From the NCBI RefSeq assembly GCF_001685395.1, contig NZ_CP014167.1, positions 2,299,501 through 2,363,500 of the forward strand: a DNA stretch of 64,000 nt, in the 5' to 3' direction. The notes under the pieces were generated by a model, which made no database searches, was not told the DNA's origin, and worked only from the letters and a program-made list of their open reading frames with translations. Shown here piece by piece: positions 52,397-60,747 of the stretch; within the stretch, counting starts at the first letter, position 1, and every line of letters starts with the position of its first letter. Both the position numbers and the translations under genes were made by a program. The DNA comes from Paenibacillus yonginensis (lineage in GTDB: Bacteria > Bacillota > Bacilli > Paenibacillales > Paenibacillaceae).

Positions 52397-53872
52397 ATGG
52401 ATCACAACCGCACGCCGCTCTTCACCGCATTGAAAGCCCATGCGGCCGGCAATCCCGTACAATTTCACATTCCGGGACATAAAAAAGGACTCGGAATGGA
52501 CGAAGAATTCCGTGAATTTATCGGCGATAACGCCTTGTCCATCGACTTGATCAACATCGCTCCCCTGGATGACCTTCATCAGCCTACGGGTGTAATTGAA
52601 GAAGCTCAAAAACTTGCCGCCGATGCGTTCGGCGCTACGCATACTTTTTTCTCCGTACAGGGGACAAGCGGTGCGATTATGACGATGATTATGTCTGTTT
52701 GTTCTCCCGGAGACAAAATCATTGTGCCGCGGAACATCCATAAATCCATTATGTCCGCTATTATTTTTGCAGGGGCCAAGCCGGTGTTTGTCTCCCCTGC
52801 CCAAGACCACAATCTGGGCATTGACCACGGCATTACGACTTCCTCTGTCGCCCGTGCGCTCAAACGCCATCCGGACGCCAAAGCGGTTGTAGTTATCAAT
52901 CCTACCTACTTTGGAGTGGTAGCCCATCTGGAAGAAATCGTAGAGCTGGCTCACAGCCACAACATTCCGGTGCTTGTGGATGAAGCGCACGGCGTACACA
53001 TCCATTTCCACGAGGATTTGCCGGTATCAGCGATGCAGGCCGGCGCGGATATGGCCGCCACCAGCGTACACAAGCTCGGGGGCTCCATGACCCAAAGTTC
53101 CGTGCTGAATATCAATGCCAAGAACGGACTGATTAACCCGCAGCGGGTTCAAACGATCATCAGCATGCTGACGACGACCTCTACGTCATATCCTTTGCTC
53201 GCTTCCCTGGATGCGGCACGGCGCAATTTGGCTCTAAACGGCCATGATTTGCTGACGGAAGCGATTAAGCTTGCCGATTATCTGCGGGACGAAGTGAACA
53301 AAATCGAAGGTCTTTATTCGTTTGGCAAGGAAATTCTGGGCAGCGAAGCCGCTTATGACATGGATCCGACCAAGGTGACCATCCATGTCCGCCACCTCGG
53401 CATTACCGGCTACGAAACGGAGAACTGGCTCCGCGAGCATTACAATATCGAAGTCGAGCTTTCGGATATGTACAACATTTTGTGCCTGGTCACAGCCGGG
53501 GACTCGCGCGAAACGATCGATACCCTGCTTCGTGCGCTGCGTGATTTGTCTGAGGCCTATCATCAGAAAGGCGAAGTCAAAGAGCTTATCGTGAAGACGC
53601 CGGAAATTCCGCAGCTGTCCCTCATTCCGCGCAACGCTTTCTATGCCGATACGGAAGTGGTGCCGTTTAAGGAATCCGCAGGCCGGATTATCGCCGAGTT
53701 TATTTACGTCTACCCGCCGGGCATTCCGATTCTGCTGCCAGGGGAAGTCATTACCCAGGAGAACATCGATTATATCGTGGATCACGTCGAGGTCGGACTG
53801 CCGGTGAAAGGACCGGAGGATCGTTACATTAACAATGTCAAAGTCATTATTGAAGCCGATCCGATCTTCTAA
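52397..53872 (+). CDS. speA: Arginine decarboxylase (Orn/Lys/Arg family, SpeA)
   Basis: This 491-residue PLP enzyme belongs to the large Orn/Lys/Arg decarboxylase family and is nearly collinear with B. subtilis SpeA, which makes agmatine for spermidine synthesis. FHIPGHKKGLGM, FFSVQGTSGAIMTMIMSVCSPGDKI, VDEAHGVHIHFH and the PLP-lysine in TSVHKLGGSMTQSS (about 225) are characteristic. I take the start at ATG 52397 (MDHNRTPLFTAL), aligned with the B. subtilis N-terminus; the earlier ATG at 52325 adds 24 residues of non-conserved sequence. No speE or speB follows within this window. A strong terminator ends the gene. Confidence 0.95.
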   Translation: MDHNRTPLFTALKAHAAGNPVQFHIPGHKKGLGMDEEFREFIGDNALSIDLINIAPLDDLHQPTGVIEEAQKLAADAFGATHTFFSVQGTSGAIMTMIMSVCSPGDKIIVPRNIHKSIMSAIIFAGAKPVFVSPAQDHNLGIDHGITTSSVARALKRHPDAKAVVVINPTYFGVVAHLEEIVELAHSHNIPVLVDEAHGVHIHFHEDLPVSAMQAGADMAATSVHKLGGSMTQSSVLNINAKNGLINPQRVQTIISMLTTTSTSYPLLASLDAARRNLALNGHDLLTEAIKLADYLRDEVNKIEGLYSFGKEILGSEAAYDMDPTKVTIHVRHLGITGYETENWLREHYNIEVELSDMYNILCLVTAGDSRETIDTLLRALRDLSEAYHQKGEVKELIVKTPEIPQLSLIPRNAFYADTEVVPFKESAGRIIAEFIYVYPPGIPILLPGEVITQENIDYIVDHVEVGLPVKGPEDRYINNVKVIIEADPIF

Positions 53873-53947
53873 TGGCTGCGCTGCGTTTCAGCGCGGCGCT
53901 TCGATCCTGCGCTACATCAAACTCTAACCAACATATAAAAACGCACA

Positions 53948-53972
53948 AAAGGCTCCCCATCGGGGAGCCTTT
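53948..53972 (+). terminator. Intrinsic terminator of speA
   Basis: AAAGGCTCCCC pairs across ATC with GGGGAGCCTTT and is followed by CTCATTGTT. The same hairpin can serve the convergent DUF1292 gene, whose minus-strand tail TTTTGTG is T-rich. Confidence 0.85.
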
Positions 53973-54007
53973 CTCATTGTTGTAAATGAAGTTAGCGTGG
54001 CTTGGAA

Positions 54008-54319
54008 TTATCCTTCGTCCTGTGCAGATACAAGCTCGTTGTAAGCTTCTTCAACACGGGCCCATTCTTCTTCGTCTTCGATGTTGGTCAACACCATTTC
54101 TTCATCTTGCTCTTCAAGACGCAGAATAATGCCGTCGGCTTCAGGGTTGTTGCGCTCAAGCAGCAAGGCGTAAACATTGTCGGCTACGTCAAAGGTTTCA
54201 ACCAACACCATTTCAACGTCGTTGCCCTCTTCGTCAGTCAAAGTTAACACGAACTCTTCATGCTCGTGGTCGTGATCATGATCGCAGTTCTCGCCGTGTA
54301 CATGATTGTGATCGCTCAT
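54008..54319 (-). CDS. DUF1292 family protein with His-rich N-terminus
   Basis: A 103-residue acidic protein of the DUF1292 (YrzB-like) family, function unknown. The core VLTLTDEEGNDVEMVLVETFDVADNVYALLLE at about residues 24-55 is the family signature, followed by IILRLEEQDEEMVLTNIEDEEEW. The first 20 residues hold seven or more histidines and a cysteine alternating with Asp and Glu, a plausible metal-binding tail that standard YrzB proteins lack. It sits alone, convergent with speA. Confidence 0.88.
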   Translation of the reverse strand: MSDHNHVHGENCDHDHDHEHEEFVLTLTDEEGNDVEMVLVETFDVADNVYALLLERNNPEADGIILRLEEQDEEMVLTNIEDEEEWARVEEAYNELVSAQDEG

Positions 54320-54412
54320 GGATTCTACCTACTTTCGGTCATTTGATAAACAGTCTATGGTTTACCATCGTATCGTAACATTTTCCAACATTAAGGTCAA
54401 TTTTGCCGCGGA

Positions 54413-54970
54413 TTAACTGCCTATGGCTGTTATGACCTTTTGGGAGATCAGGGTATAGTCGTCGTCCCCGGTTCCTTTCATATAAAAGCCGACCGAATAT
54501 TTCCCCGCAGAGTTAAACTCGTAAGTAAAATCCGCTGTGCGGAACCAGAAGTTATCTTTCTGGTCTTTGCCGATCTCCTGGGACTGAATGGATTTAACCG
54601 AGCCGTCCGGCGCTGTAATTGCCACCTTCACCGAACTGATGTCGGCGGTCAAGCTGTCGATCTGGCAGAAGACATTAAACTTCAATTTCCCGACATTGAC
54701 GTTGCCGAAAGGGGTATCCCCTTTAAATAGAAAAATATGCACATTCGGTTTGTTGAATTTAACCGTTTTGGAATCGTCATTGTAGTTCACCATTCCGCCA
54801 AGTTCGCGGATAGGCACATAGGTTTTGCCGTCAATGATGTAAGCCCCGTCGGACAGTTCACGGCTGTTAAACAGAACCTTGATCTTCTGCGAGGTGCCGT
54901 CCGCATACAAAAGCGTGCTGCTCGCCAGGGAAAACAAAAGCAAAAAAGCCGCCGTTCTTTTCCAACCCAT
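54413..54970 (-). CDS. Secreted stalk-domain protein (copper amine oxidase N-terminal-like)
   Basis: A 185-residue exported protein. The N-terminal signal peptide (MGWKRTAAFLLLFSLASSTLLYA) should be cut near residue 23. The segment KIKVLFNSRELSDGAYIIDGKTYVPIRELGGMVNYNDDSKTVKFN at about residues 29-73 is a stalk domain as found in the N-terminus of copper amine oxidases and in many Paenibacillus surface proteins. The C-terminal half looks like a beta-sandwich with SVKVAITAPDGSVKSIQSQEI. The function is unknown; such domains support extracellular architectures. The start follows AGGAGGATG. Confidence 0.82.
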   Translation of the reverse strand: MGWKRTAAFLLLFSLASSTLLYADGTSQKIKVLFNSRELSDGAYIIDGKTYVPIRELGGMVNYNDDSKTVKFNKPNVHIFLFKGDTPFGNVNVGKLKFNVFCQIDSLTADISSVKVAITAPDGSVKSIQSQEIGKDQKDNFWFRTADFTYEFNSAGKYSVGFYMKGTGDDDYTLISQKVITAIGS

Positions 54971-55194
54971 ACCGTCATCCTCCTATCTATCTTCGCTGCT
55001 GCTTAATTATACGAGACCAAGAGGATGCGAGTTGCGGTGCTTACGGGAAAAGTTCTCCATTTTTTCAGCCTATTCAGCTGTTCACCCGAGTCTGGCCCCA
55101 CCATCCGGGAAAACTACCTTTAATAGGGAGCTAGAAAGCTTACAGACCAGGAGAAGTATGCAGGCTGCAGAACATTCAAACCGCCGATTTGCAG

Positions 55195-57177
55195 CTACAT
55201 CCGCTCTGGTGCGGGAAGCCCCAAGCTGTCCAGCACCTCCTTCAGCACGCTATTGAAGCAGCTGGTCAGCCACAAACGGAATTCCTTCGTTCCCGAAGCC
55301 GCTTTGATAATCGGACATGCGCCGTAAAAATTGTTGAACAGCGAACACAGCTCATAGCCGTACCCGCAGATCATATGAGGCGCCAGACTACTGCAGGCCG
55401 TCTGCAGCACATCGGGCCATGCGGCAATCTGCCGTAGCAGGGCATGCTCGGCCGGCTCCAGGGAATCAGGCCAATTCATCGGAGCAGCGGGCTGAAAGGA
55501 CGGTCCATGTCCGCAAGCATCTCCCTGAATCGAATCCGGCCTTGCCCCTGTCTTTGCTGCGCGGCTCTGCTCCGCTCCTTTATTCAGCACGCTGAGCGAA
55601 CGTGAATAAGTGTACAGCAGGTACACGCCGGTGTTGCCGGAAATTTCGGTGGCCTGCTGCAGATCAAACACGACTTCCGTCTGCAAATTAAAGCGGAGCA
55701 GATAATAACGGATAGCTGCCGCCGCTATCACACGGCTGGGCAGTCCGTCCTGATCCGGACGGCTGTCAGCGATCACCTGCTCCATCCGGTCCAGCAAGGC
55801 GGAAATTTTCATGCCGATCCCCTGTCTGCCGGACATCGCATAAGAGGATTTACCGTCCGTGACGTCCATCCCCAGCTCCAACGCGGCATTTCGGCTGAGC
55901 GACACGACGCCGTAGCTGACATGAAGCAGGTTGGCGGCCTGCTCTTCATACCCCATCAGCTCCAGCGACTGGCGGACCATCGCCTGCGGGTATTCCTGCC
56001 TGCGGTCAATCACGTTGATGACCTTGTCAGCATGACCGAAGACGCCGTCCGTGCCTTGTCTGGCTGTTGACCAGACTCCCTCCGCAAAAGGCGTATACCG
56101 GAACTGCCTGCCCAGCAGCCCGAACTTCCATAAATGGTAAGCGATATCTTTGGCTGTATAGGTCAAAATTCCGTTAGAACGTACAAGCACCTTATCTTGG
56201 TTATGATCGGATTCCGGATCCGGAACGGTTTCTCCTTCCGCTTCGGAAACCTCCTCCTGCTGTTTCACTCCTGCTTCGCTTGGCTGCGCCTGAGGCTTCA
56301 GCACCCAGCAGCCGGCCAGCTTGCCTGATGTCTCCCGGACAAAATTCGGTGTCTGCTGAAGACGCTGGAAAGCGGCGTCCCAGAAGCCCTCGCGAACAAT
56401 GCTGCTCTCCCAGACCAGCAGGTCATAGCCGATGCCAAACTCCCGCATCTCCTCCAGATGTTCCCGCACAATCTGGGAGGCTGTAATGAACCCGAGCCAG
56501 GCCAGATTCCCGGTTCCCTGCTCAAGGCCATGCAGCACTTTGGTGCGCTCTGCAGTCAGCTCCGGGCTGTCCTCCCCTTGCTTGTGCAAGCCTGAATACA
56601 CATCCCAGCAAAAGTCGCCAAATCTCTTATAATCGCCGCTTGCCGGGGTATGCAGCAGGCCGACCACTGTATCCGCAAGCTGATTCCCGAGATCATCGAT
56701 ATAATTGTGCACCTCGACTTCGGCCCCGCTTTTTCTAAGCATTCTGACCAGCGTGTCCCCGATGCAGGAGTTGCGCAGGTGGCCGATATGCGCGGATTTG
56801 TTGGGGTTAATAGAGGTGTGCTCAACGACGATTTTCAGGGGAGACGGCGGATTGGCCGGCTGCCCCCGCTTTGCCCATTGCCCCCAGTTCACGAACAAAT
56901 TGATAAAACCCGGAGCCGCGACCTCCACTTTGGCGATCAGCCCTTCGGCTCGGGTCGACAGCTCATCGCCAATTTGCTCCGCGATCAACATCGGCGGACG
57001 TCTCAAGAGCTTTGCCAGCTGCATCGCAATATTGGTAGAGAAGTCGCCGTGCTCAAGCTTGGACGGCTGTTCGATCTGCACTTTCCAGAAATGTTCCTCC
57101 CGGCCTTCCTCGCCGTGGGCATGAAGCACCTTTTCTACCCCTGACTCCACGAATTGCTGTACCCATGTGTTTAACAT
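55195..57177 (-). CDS. argS: Arginyl-tRNA synthetase, divergent insertion-bearing form
   Basis: A class I arginyl-tRNA synthetase of 660 residues, longer than the usual 550-560. The N-terminal Add-1-type domain (1-110) is followed by the HIGH motif in SAHIGHLRNSCIGD (130-133), the NYIDDLGNQLADTVVG segment, and a KMSKS-equivalent MSGRQGIGMKIS near 450. The active-site sequence resembles the eukaryote- and clostridia-like ArgS branch rather than B. subtilis ArgS. Two Glu/Ala-rich insertions stand out, around residues 330-365 and 550-580. The C-terminal DALR-type anticodon domain ends the protein. ATG 57177 has GAAAGGGGATTTGTT before it. A T-box leader controls it. Confidence 0.88.
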   Translation of the reverse strand: MLNTWVQQFVESGVEKVLHAHGEEGREEHFWKVQIEQPSKLEHGDFSTNIAMQLAKLLRRPPMLIAEQIGDELSTRAEGLIAKVEVAAPGFINLFVNWGQWAKRGQPANPPSPLKIVVEHTSINPNKSAHIGHLRNSCIGDTLVRMLRKSGAEVEVHNYIDDLGNQLADTVVGLLHTPASGDYKRFGDFCWDVYSGLHKQGEDSPELTAERTKVLHGLEQGTGNLAWLGFITASQIVREHLEEMREFGIGYDLLVWESSIVREGFWDAAFQRLQQTPNFVRETSGKLAGCWVLKPQAQPSEAGVKQQEEVSEAEGETVPDPESDHNQDKVLVRSNGILTYTAKDIAYHLWKFGLLGRQFRYTPFAEGVWSTARQGTDGVFGHADKVINVIDRRQEYPQAMVRQSLELMGYEEQAANLLHVSYGVVSLSRNAALELGMDVTDGKSSYAMSGRQGIGMKISALLDRMEQVIADSRPDQDGLPSRVIAAAAIRYYLLRFNLQTEVVFDLQQATEISGNTGVYLLYTYSRSLSVLNKGAEQSRAAKTGARPDSIQGDACGHGPSFQPAAPMNWPDSLEPAEHALLRQIAAWPDVLQTACSSLAPHMICGYGYELCSLFNNFYGACPIIKAASGTKEFRLWLTSCFNSVLKEVLDSLGLPAPERM

Positions 57178-57210
57178 AACAAATCCCCTTTCCGTTTGAT
57201 TAAAAACGCA

Positions 57211-57486
57211 AAAATCCCCGTCTCTTGTTAAGAGACGAGGACAGGGACTCGCGGTGCCACTCTTGTTGCCTGAACCGGACAGCATGACAAGGGAACCCCC
57301 TTCAGGCCGGTCAGGCCGCTTGAACAAATAACGGTTTGCGCCGGGGCAGCCTACATGATGCGCTTTCGGCAGCCCGTCTCCCGGGTCCGCTTCGCCAAAT
57401 CCCTCTGTACCGGCTTCCACCCTCCCGGCTCGCTAAAACATGGGTAATTCGGTTACTCTCCCGTTCCATGACTTTTTGAAATATTT
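57211..57486 (-). promoter_or_regulatory. T-box riboswitch (arginine type) upstream of argS
   Basis: On the minus strand the leader ends with the T-box sequence AGTGGCACCGCG (57250-57261) and a terminator hairpin CGTCTCTT/AAGAGACG followed by GGGGATTTTT (57211-57240). A candidate specifier loop GAAAGCGCATC carries the Arg codon CGC at 57360-57362. Stem I candidates include GCGAGCCGGGAGGGTGGAAGC. The identification of the specifier is inference; the T-box and terminator are clear. Confidence 0.85.
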
Positions 57487-57492
57487 CAGATC

Positions 57493-57521
57493 ATTATAAG
57501 GAGAAGCGAGGTAAAAAGCAA
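57493..57521 (-). promoter_or_regulatory. Sigma-A promoter of the argS T-box leader
   Basis: On the minus strand TTGCTT and a consensus TATAAT are separated by 17 bp. The start of transcription would be near 57486, at the start of the T-box. Confidence 0.65.
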
Positions 57522-57542
57522 GCTTAAATTTCCAATTATAAA

Positions 57543-57571
57543 AGGCATTTCCGCGTTCTGCGAAAATGCCT
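57543..57571 (-). terminator. Intrinsic terminator of the DUF3892 gene
   Basis: AGGCATTTTCGC pairs with GCGGAAATGCCT (one mismatch) on the minus strand, followed by TTTTATAATT. The opposite side is also T-rich. Confidence 0.7.
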
Positions 57572-57621
57572 CTTTCTTTTTGAGAGGAACAAAGTCAAAG
57601 TCGTTGCAAATTCCGCAAGAT

Positions 57622-57861
57622 TTAGAAACCCGGCAGCGCATCCAGATTGTTGGTCGGATCACCGTCGGCGTCCCCGCGGATATAAAACTCGCCATCCCGG
57701 CCTTTAAAGGTGTTCACACCGGCAATAGCGCCTGCCTGTACCTCTCGAAGCGCCTCTTCATAATTCAGCACGCGGCCGCTGGACGTTTTGAAAGCCGTCA
57801 GATCGCCGTCTCCGTTCTTCTGAACCGCAATAAAGGTCTCTCTTGTAGGCAATGCCATCAT
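57622..57861 (-). CDS. DUF3892 domain protein
   Basis: A 79-residue protein made almost entirely of a DUF3892 domain. The conserved lines are IAVQKNGDGDLTAFKTSSGRVLNYEEAL at about residues 11-38, and AGVNTFKGRDGEFYIRGDADGDPTNNLDALP at about 48-78. The function is unknown; the fold is thought to be small and beta-rich. The ATG at 57861 follows GAGAGAGGATG; the second Met (57858) is an equally likely start. It has a terminator behind it and a GNAT gene upstream on the same strand. Confidence 0.85.
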   Translation of the reverse strand: MMALPTRETFIAVQKNGDGDLTAFKTSSGRVLNYEEALREVQAGAIAGVNTFKGRDGEFYIRGDADGDPTNNLDALPGF

Positions 57862-57939
57862 CCTCTCTCCTTGATGTGGAATTTCCTTATAGGAAGGATG
57901 ACCTTATTCTGTCCTCGGGCTGGCAGTTTATGCGGAGAG

Positions 57940-58383
57940 TTACAGCTTTTTCTCCATCCGGTGATGCAGAATGCCAGCATCGTCAAACGGCTCCTTGCTG
58001 ATGATGGCATAACCCAGCTTCTCATAGAAAGGCACAGCATGAAGCTGCCCGTCAAGCACCGCCTTCTCGAAGCCCAGCTCGCGGGCCAGCTCCTCAAGGC
58101 CAATCATCAGCACTTTGCCGATGCCTTTGGAGCGGAAAGCTTTGCGAACGGCAACCCGCTGAATTTTGGCAGCATTATCTTTATAATAAGTGATCCGGCC
58201 TGTCGCCGCATATTGTCCGTCCTGTTCAATCAGCAGATGATGGGCGTCGCCGGCGATATGATCAAATTCATCGATCTCCAGGGAAACCGGTACCTTTTGT
58301 TCTTCTACAAAAACTTCTTGTCGAATGTCCAGGCAGTTCTGCAGCTGGTCTTCGGACTTAACGGGAATAATAACAGCAGCCAT
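57940..58383 (-). CDS. GNAT family N-acetyltransferase
   Basis: A GNAT acetyltransferase of 147 residues, similar to YjcF/ElaA-type proteins. The acyl-CoA site is seen in IQRVAVRKAFRSKGIGKVLMIGLEELARELG at about residues 75-105, with the R-x-x-G-x-G loop as RSKGIG. The start of the fold IRQEVFVEEQKVP at about 20-32 is characteristic. The C-terminal QLHAVPFYEKLGYAIISKEPFDDAGILHHRM completes it. Substrate unknown. I start at ATG 58383 (MAAVIIPVK), with AGGAGG twelve bases before; a longer frame to 58461 is not supported by family alignment. Confidence 0.87.
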   Translation of the reverse strand: MAAVIIPVKSEDQLQNCLDIRQEVFVEEQKVPVSLEIDEFDHIAGDAHHLLIEQDGQYAATGRITYYKDNAAKIQRVAVRKAFRSKGIGKVLMIGLEELARELGFEKAVLDGQLHAVPFYEKLGYAIISKEPFDDAGILHHRMEKKL

Positions 58384-58526
58384 GATGACAACAAGCCTCC
58401 TAAAAAATAGTTCTTCCCAAGCAAAATCAGCACTATGCCGACCCGTAATAAGGTACGCCACGCGCTTCAGCTTAAGTCGAATTATTATACATAAAAACGT
58501 ATACTTTGTACACCGGTCTGTCCGGT

Positions 58527-58784
58527 TTAAGGAAGCTTTAACTGATCCGCACCATAGACATCTTCATGCACCGACTGATGGTAGACATCTTCAATGACGG
58601 GCAGATCAGCGTTCTCCCCATCGTCCTGCAAATCATATTCCGTCTGTCTGAGCAGCGTTTCCTGATTGGGAACCATCGGCTCGCAGCCCGTTAATGGCAG
58701 ACTAAGAAGCACCAAGCCGAGCAGCAGCCTGCAGGCAAGCCGTCCCGGTTCAAAGGCTCCAGAGTTTATCTTCTTCAGGTTCAT
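58527..58784 (-). CDS. Small putative lipoprotein, 85 residues
   Basis: A short exported lipoprotein. After a basic N-terminus, a hydrophobic stretch ends with the lipobox LPLTGC (Cys at about residue 34). The mature part of about 50 residues is acidic: EPMVPNQETLLRQTEYDLQDDGENADLPVIEDVY. I start at ATG 58784, with GGAGGGAGAGTT upstream; an earlier ATG at 58862 would add 26 residues that do not look like a signal peptide. No family is recognised. Confidence 0.72.
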   Translation of the reverse strand: MNLKKINSGAFEPGRLACRLLLGLVLLSLPLTGCEPMVPNQETLLRQTEYDLQDDGENADLPVIEDVYHQSVHEDVYGADQLKLP

Positions 58785-59089
58785 AACTCTCCCTCCGTTT
58801 CTGGTATTTTCAGTGTTTGCTGGAGGGAGAGGGTTTATACACGGTAAATGCGGCATTGACATACGGTTATTACGGTTAAGCTAACCGGGGATGGAAATAG
58901 AATGTCATCCCTTTCGGGGGGCTGTGGACTCCAGTGGTTTGTCCATGAAAGTCCCGACTACCTGGTCATCTGCGGAGCCCAAGCTGGCTTGGATAAACGA
59001 ATGAACAAAAGGCAGCTTCCTAACGAGACTGTTCCATTTTCGGACAAGCTGCGAGGGCGCGGTCCGGGGAAGGAGGTTAAAGACAACAA
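58785..59089. other. Intergenic stretch without a supported gene
   Basis: About 305 bp lie between the small lipoprotein and the tRNA-Val terminator. Short frames on both strands (for example 58902-59099) lack ribosome binding sites and family similarity. It should contain the promoter of the lipoprotein gene. Confidence 0.5.
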
Positions 59090-59120
59090 AAACCCTTGAA
59101 GCCTGTCGCTTCAAGGGTTT
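59090..59120 (-). terminator. Intrinsic terminator of tRNA-Val
   Basis: On the minus strand AAACCCTTGAAG pairs across a seven-base loop with CTTCAAGGGTTT, followed by TTGTTGTC. It lies ten bases after the tRNA 3' end. Confidence 0.85.
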
Positions 59121-59128
59121 CCTTCAAA

Positions 59129-59200
59129 TAGGACGGATGGGGATCGAACCCATGACCCCTACCCTGTCAAGGTAGTGCTCTCCCGCTGAGCTACCGTCCT
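59129..59200 (-). tRNA. tRNA-Val (anticodon GAC)
   Basis: The minus strand folds as a full cloverleaf. The acceptor stem is AGGACGG/CCGTCCT, D arm GCTC-AGCGGGA-GAGC, anticodon stem CTACC/GGTAG with loop TTGACAG, and T arm ATGGG-TTCGATC-CCCAT. The anticodon is GAC, valine. The discriminator base is A and CCA is not encoded. A single isolated tRNA gene is followed by a strong terminator. Confidence 0.95.
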
Positions 59201-59287
59201 TCAGTGAGATTTATAATATCACATCAATCTCACACCTGGCAAGACAATTTATTTAGCATCATGCTAGTTTCTTTCTCTACTCTACTC

Positions 59288-59935
59288 TTAAGCGTATTTC
59301 TCTTCCATCCGGGCATATTCCTCTTCGACATAACGGATGGCTTCAACGACATCCAGCCAAATCGGATGATGCTCGAGTCCGGCTTTGAACACCAGATGTT
59401 TGACTTCAAAATAAAGCCTTTTGACATCCCCGAGCTTTGCTTCGACCGTTAATTTGTCTTCCACCTCAAAATAAAACTCTAAAGCATTTATGCGTTTAAT
59501 CAGTTTATAAAATTTAGCCGCCCTTTCTACATCCGGGAACAGATTTTCTCTGCTCAGCCGGGGGAATAACCGGCCCGTTTGCTCCGCTTTAGCGCCCGCT
59601 TCTTCTACGGTACCCACCCTGGGGGAAGAAATCTCATCCCCGGTCTCTTCCAAAGGGTTTCCCGCCAAATGCGGTGCCAGCCTTCCTTTCCTTCTAAACC
59701 GGAGTAAGTCGTCCCGCACATCCTGAAGCAGCCGGATCACTTCCGAGAATCCGATAATCAGACAACCCGGTATCATATAAGAAGCCCACACCGATAAAGC
59801 GGCGGTAAATTTAAAATCAGAATCCTCACCTGCCGTTAGACTGCCTGCTACAAAACCGCTTACAAAACCAAAAGCTAATATCACAATACCGATCCAGAAC
59901 AGTATCCTGCTGGTCAGATTCCGGTTATTTGGCAT
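59288..59935 (-). CDS. Putative membrane protein, 215 residues
   Basis: I do not recognise a family. The N-terminal 75 residues contain two membrane helices (ILFWIGIVILAFGFVSGFVAGS and SVWASYMIPGCLIIGFSEVIRLL). The rest, about residues 75-215, is charged and cytoplasmic: a Pro/Glu-rich linker, then helices such as AAKFYKLIKRINALEFYFEVEDKLTVEAKLGDVKRLYF, probably coiled-coil-prone. The start ATG 59935 has AAAGGAGCTGAATC before it. The tRNA-Val gene lies 87 bp downstream. It may be transcribed alone. Confidence 0.75.
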   Translation of the reverse strand: MPNNRNLTSRILFWIGIVILAFGFVSGFVAGSLTAGEDSDFKFTAALSVWASYMIPGCLIIGFSEVIRLLQDVRDDLLRFRRKGRLAPHLAGNPLEETGDEISSPRVGTVEEAGAKAEQTGRLFPRLSRENLFPDVERAAKFYKLIKRINALEFYFEVEDKLTVEAKLGDVKRLYFEVKHLVFKAGLEHHPIWLDVVEAIRYVEEEYARMEEKYA

Positions 59936-60035
59936 AACTGATTCAGCTCCTTTATTTCTAACCTCGTCAGAATAATGCTTACTCTCTATATATTCAACTT
60001 CCCCGCCTTCGTCTCCTGTTTCCTAAAATCGAAAA

Positions 60036-60058
60036 AAAGCAGCCCTGGGGACTGCTTT
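60036..60058 (-). terminator. Intrinsic terminator of the CBS-domain gene
   Basis: On the minus strand AAAGCAGTCCC pairs with GGGCTGCTTT and is followed by TTTTTC. It lies about 70 bp after the stop. Confidence 0.75.
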
Positions 60059-60125
60059 CCTTTCCTTTCCATTTCCTTTCCTTACCTGACCAGGATACAC
60101 CTTAACCTAATCCGATTTCTTGCCT

Positions 60126-60557
60126 CTACTGCAAATGCTGCTCGGAAATGTCGCTGAGCGCGTCGCCGGCATTGTCGGCGAAGATGTGCTCAACGGCCAT
60201 GTCCCCAAGGGAAACAACCCCGATCAGGCGGTCGCCTTCCGTGACCGGCAAGCGGCGGACCTGCTGCTTTGCCATTAATTCAGCGGCCTTGTCCACGGAC
60301 ATATCAGCTGTCGCCGTCTGGAGATTTTTGGTCATGACCTTCTCCACCGCCGTCGAACCGGAATGTTTCTCCGCATACCCGCGAATGACCAGATCTCGGT
60401 CCGTTACTGCTCCGATCAAACGATCGCTTCCTTCGCTTTCCACAACCGGTATGAATCCGGTATCATGTTCCTTCATCTTGACCGCGATCTCATAAATATT
60501 ATCCTGCAGAGTAACCGTAACCGGACTTTGAGTCATAATCTCTTGTACCTTCTTCAT
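60126..60557 (-). CDS. CBS domain-containing protein
   Basis: A 143-residue protein made of two CBS domains, which usually bind adenosine nucleotides such as AMP or ATP and regulate other proteins. The first covers IMTQSPVTVTLQDNIYEIAVKMKEHDTGFIPVVES to GAVTDRDLVIRGYAE at about residues 7-62. The second begins VMTKNLQTATADMSVDKAAELMAKQQVRRLPV and ends IGVVSLGDMAVEH at about 73-125. No extra catalytic domain is attached. The ATG at 60557 follows GGAGGTGCAAGG. It resembles the stress-related YhcV and YkuL-like proteins of Bacillus and is not AcuB. Confidence 0.9.
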   Translation of the reverse strand: MKKVQEIMTQSPVTVTLQDNIYEIAVKMKEHDTGFIPVVESEGSDRLIGAVTDRDLVIRGYAEKHSGSTAVEKVMTKNLQTATADMSVDKAAELMAKQQVRRLPVTEGDRLIGVVSLGDMAVEHIFADNAGDALSDISEQHLQ

Positions 60558-60747
60558 CCTTGCACCTCCTTCCTCCCTAACCTTTCCTTTTTTCTTGTTT
60601 TACATGCAATGGAGAGCCGACTCAGGCTCTTGCACCTGATAAATGTCCCCACAAAATTTCTTCCATATGGGACAAACGAACAAGACATTACTCCAATTCG
60701 CAAATATACTGCATCAAATCCAATGATTAAGGAGCTGAATTTTCATT

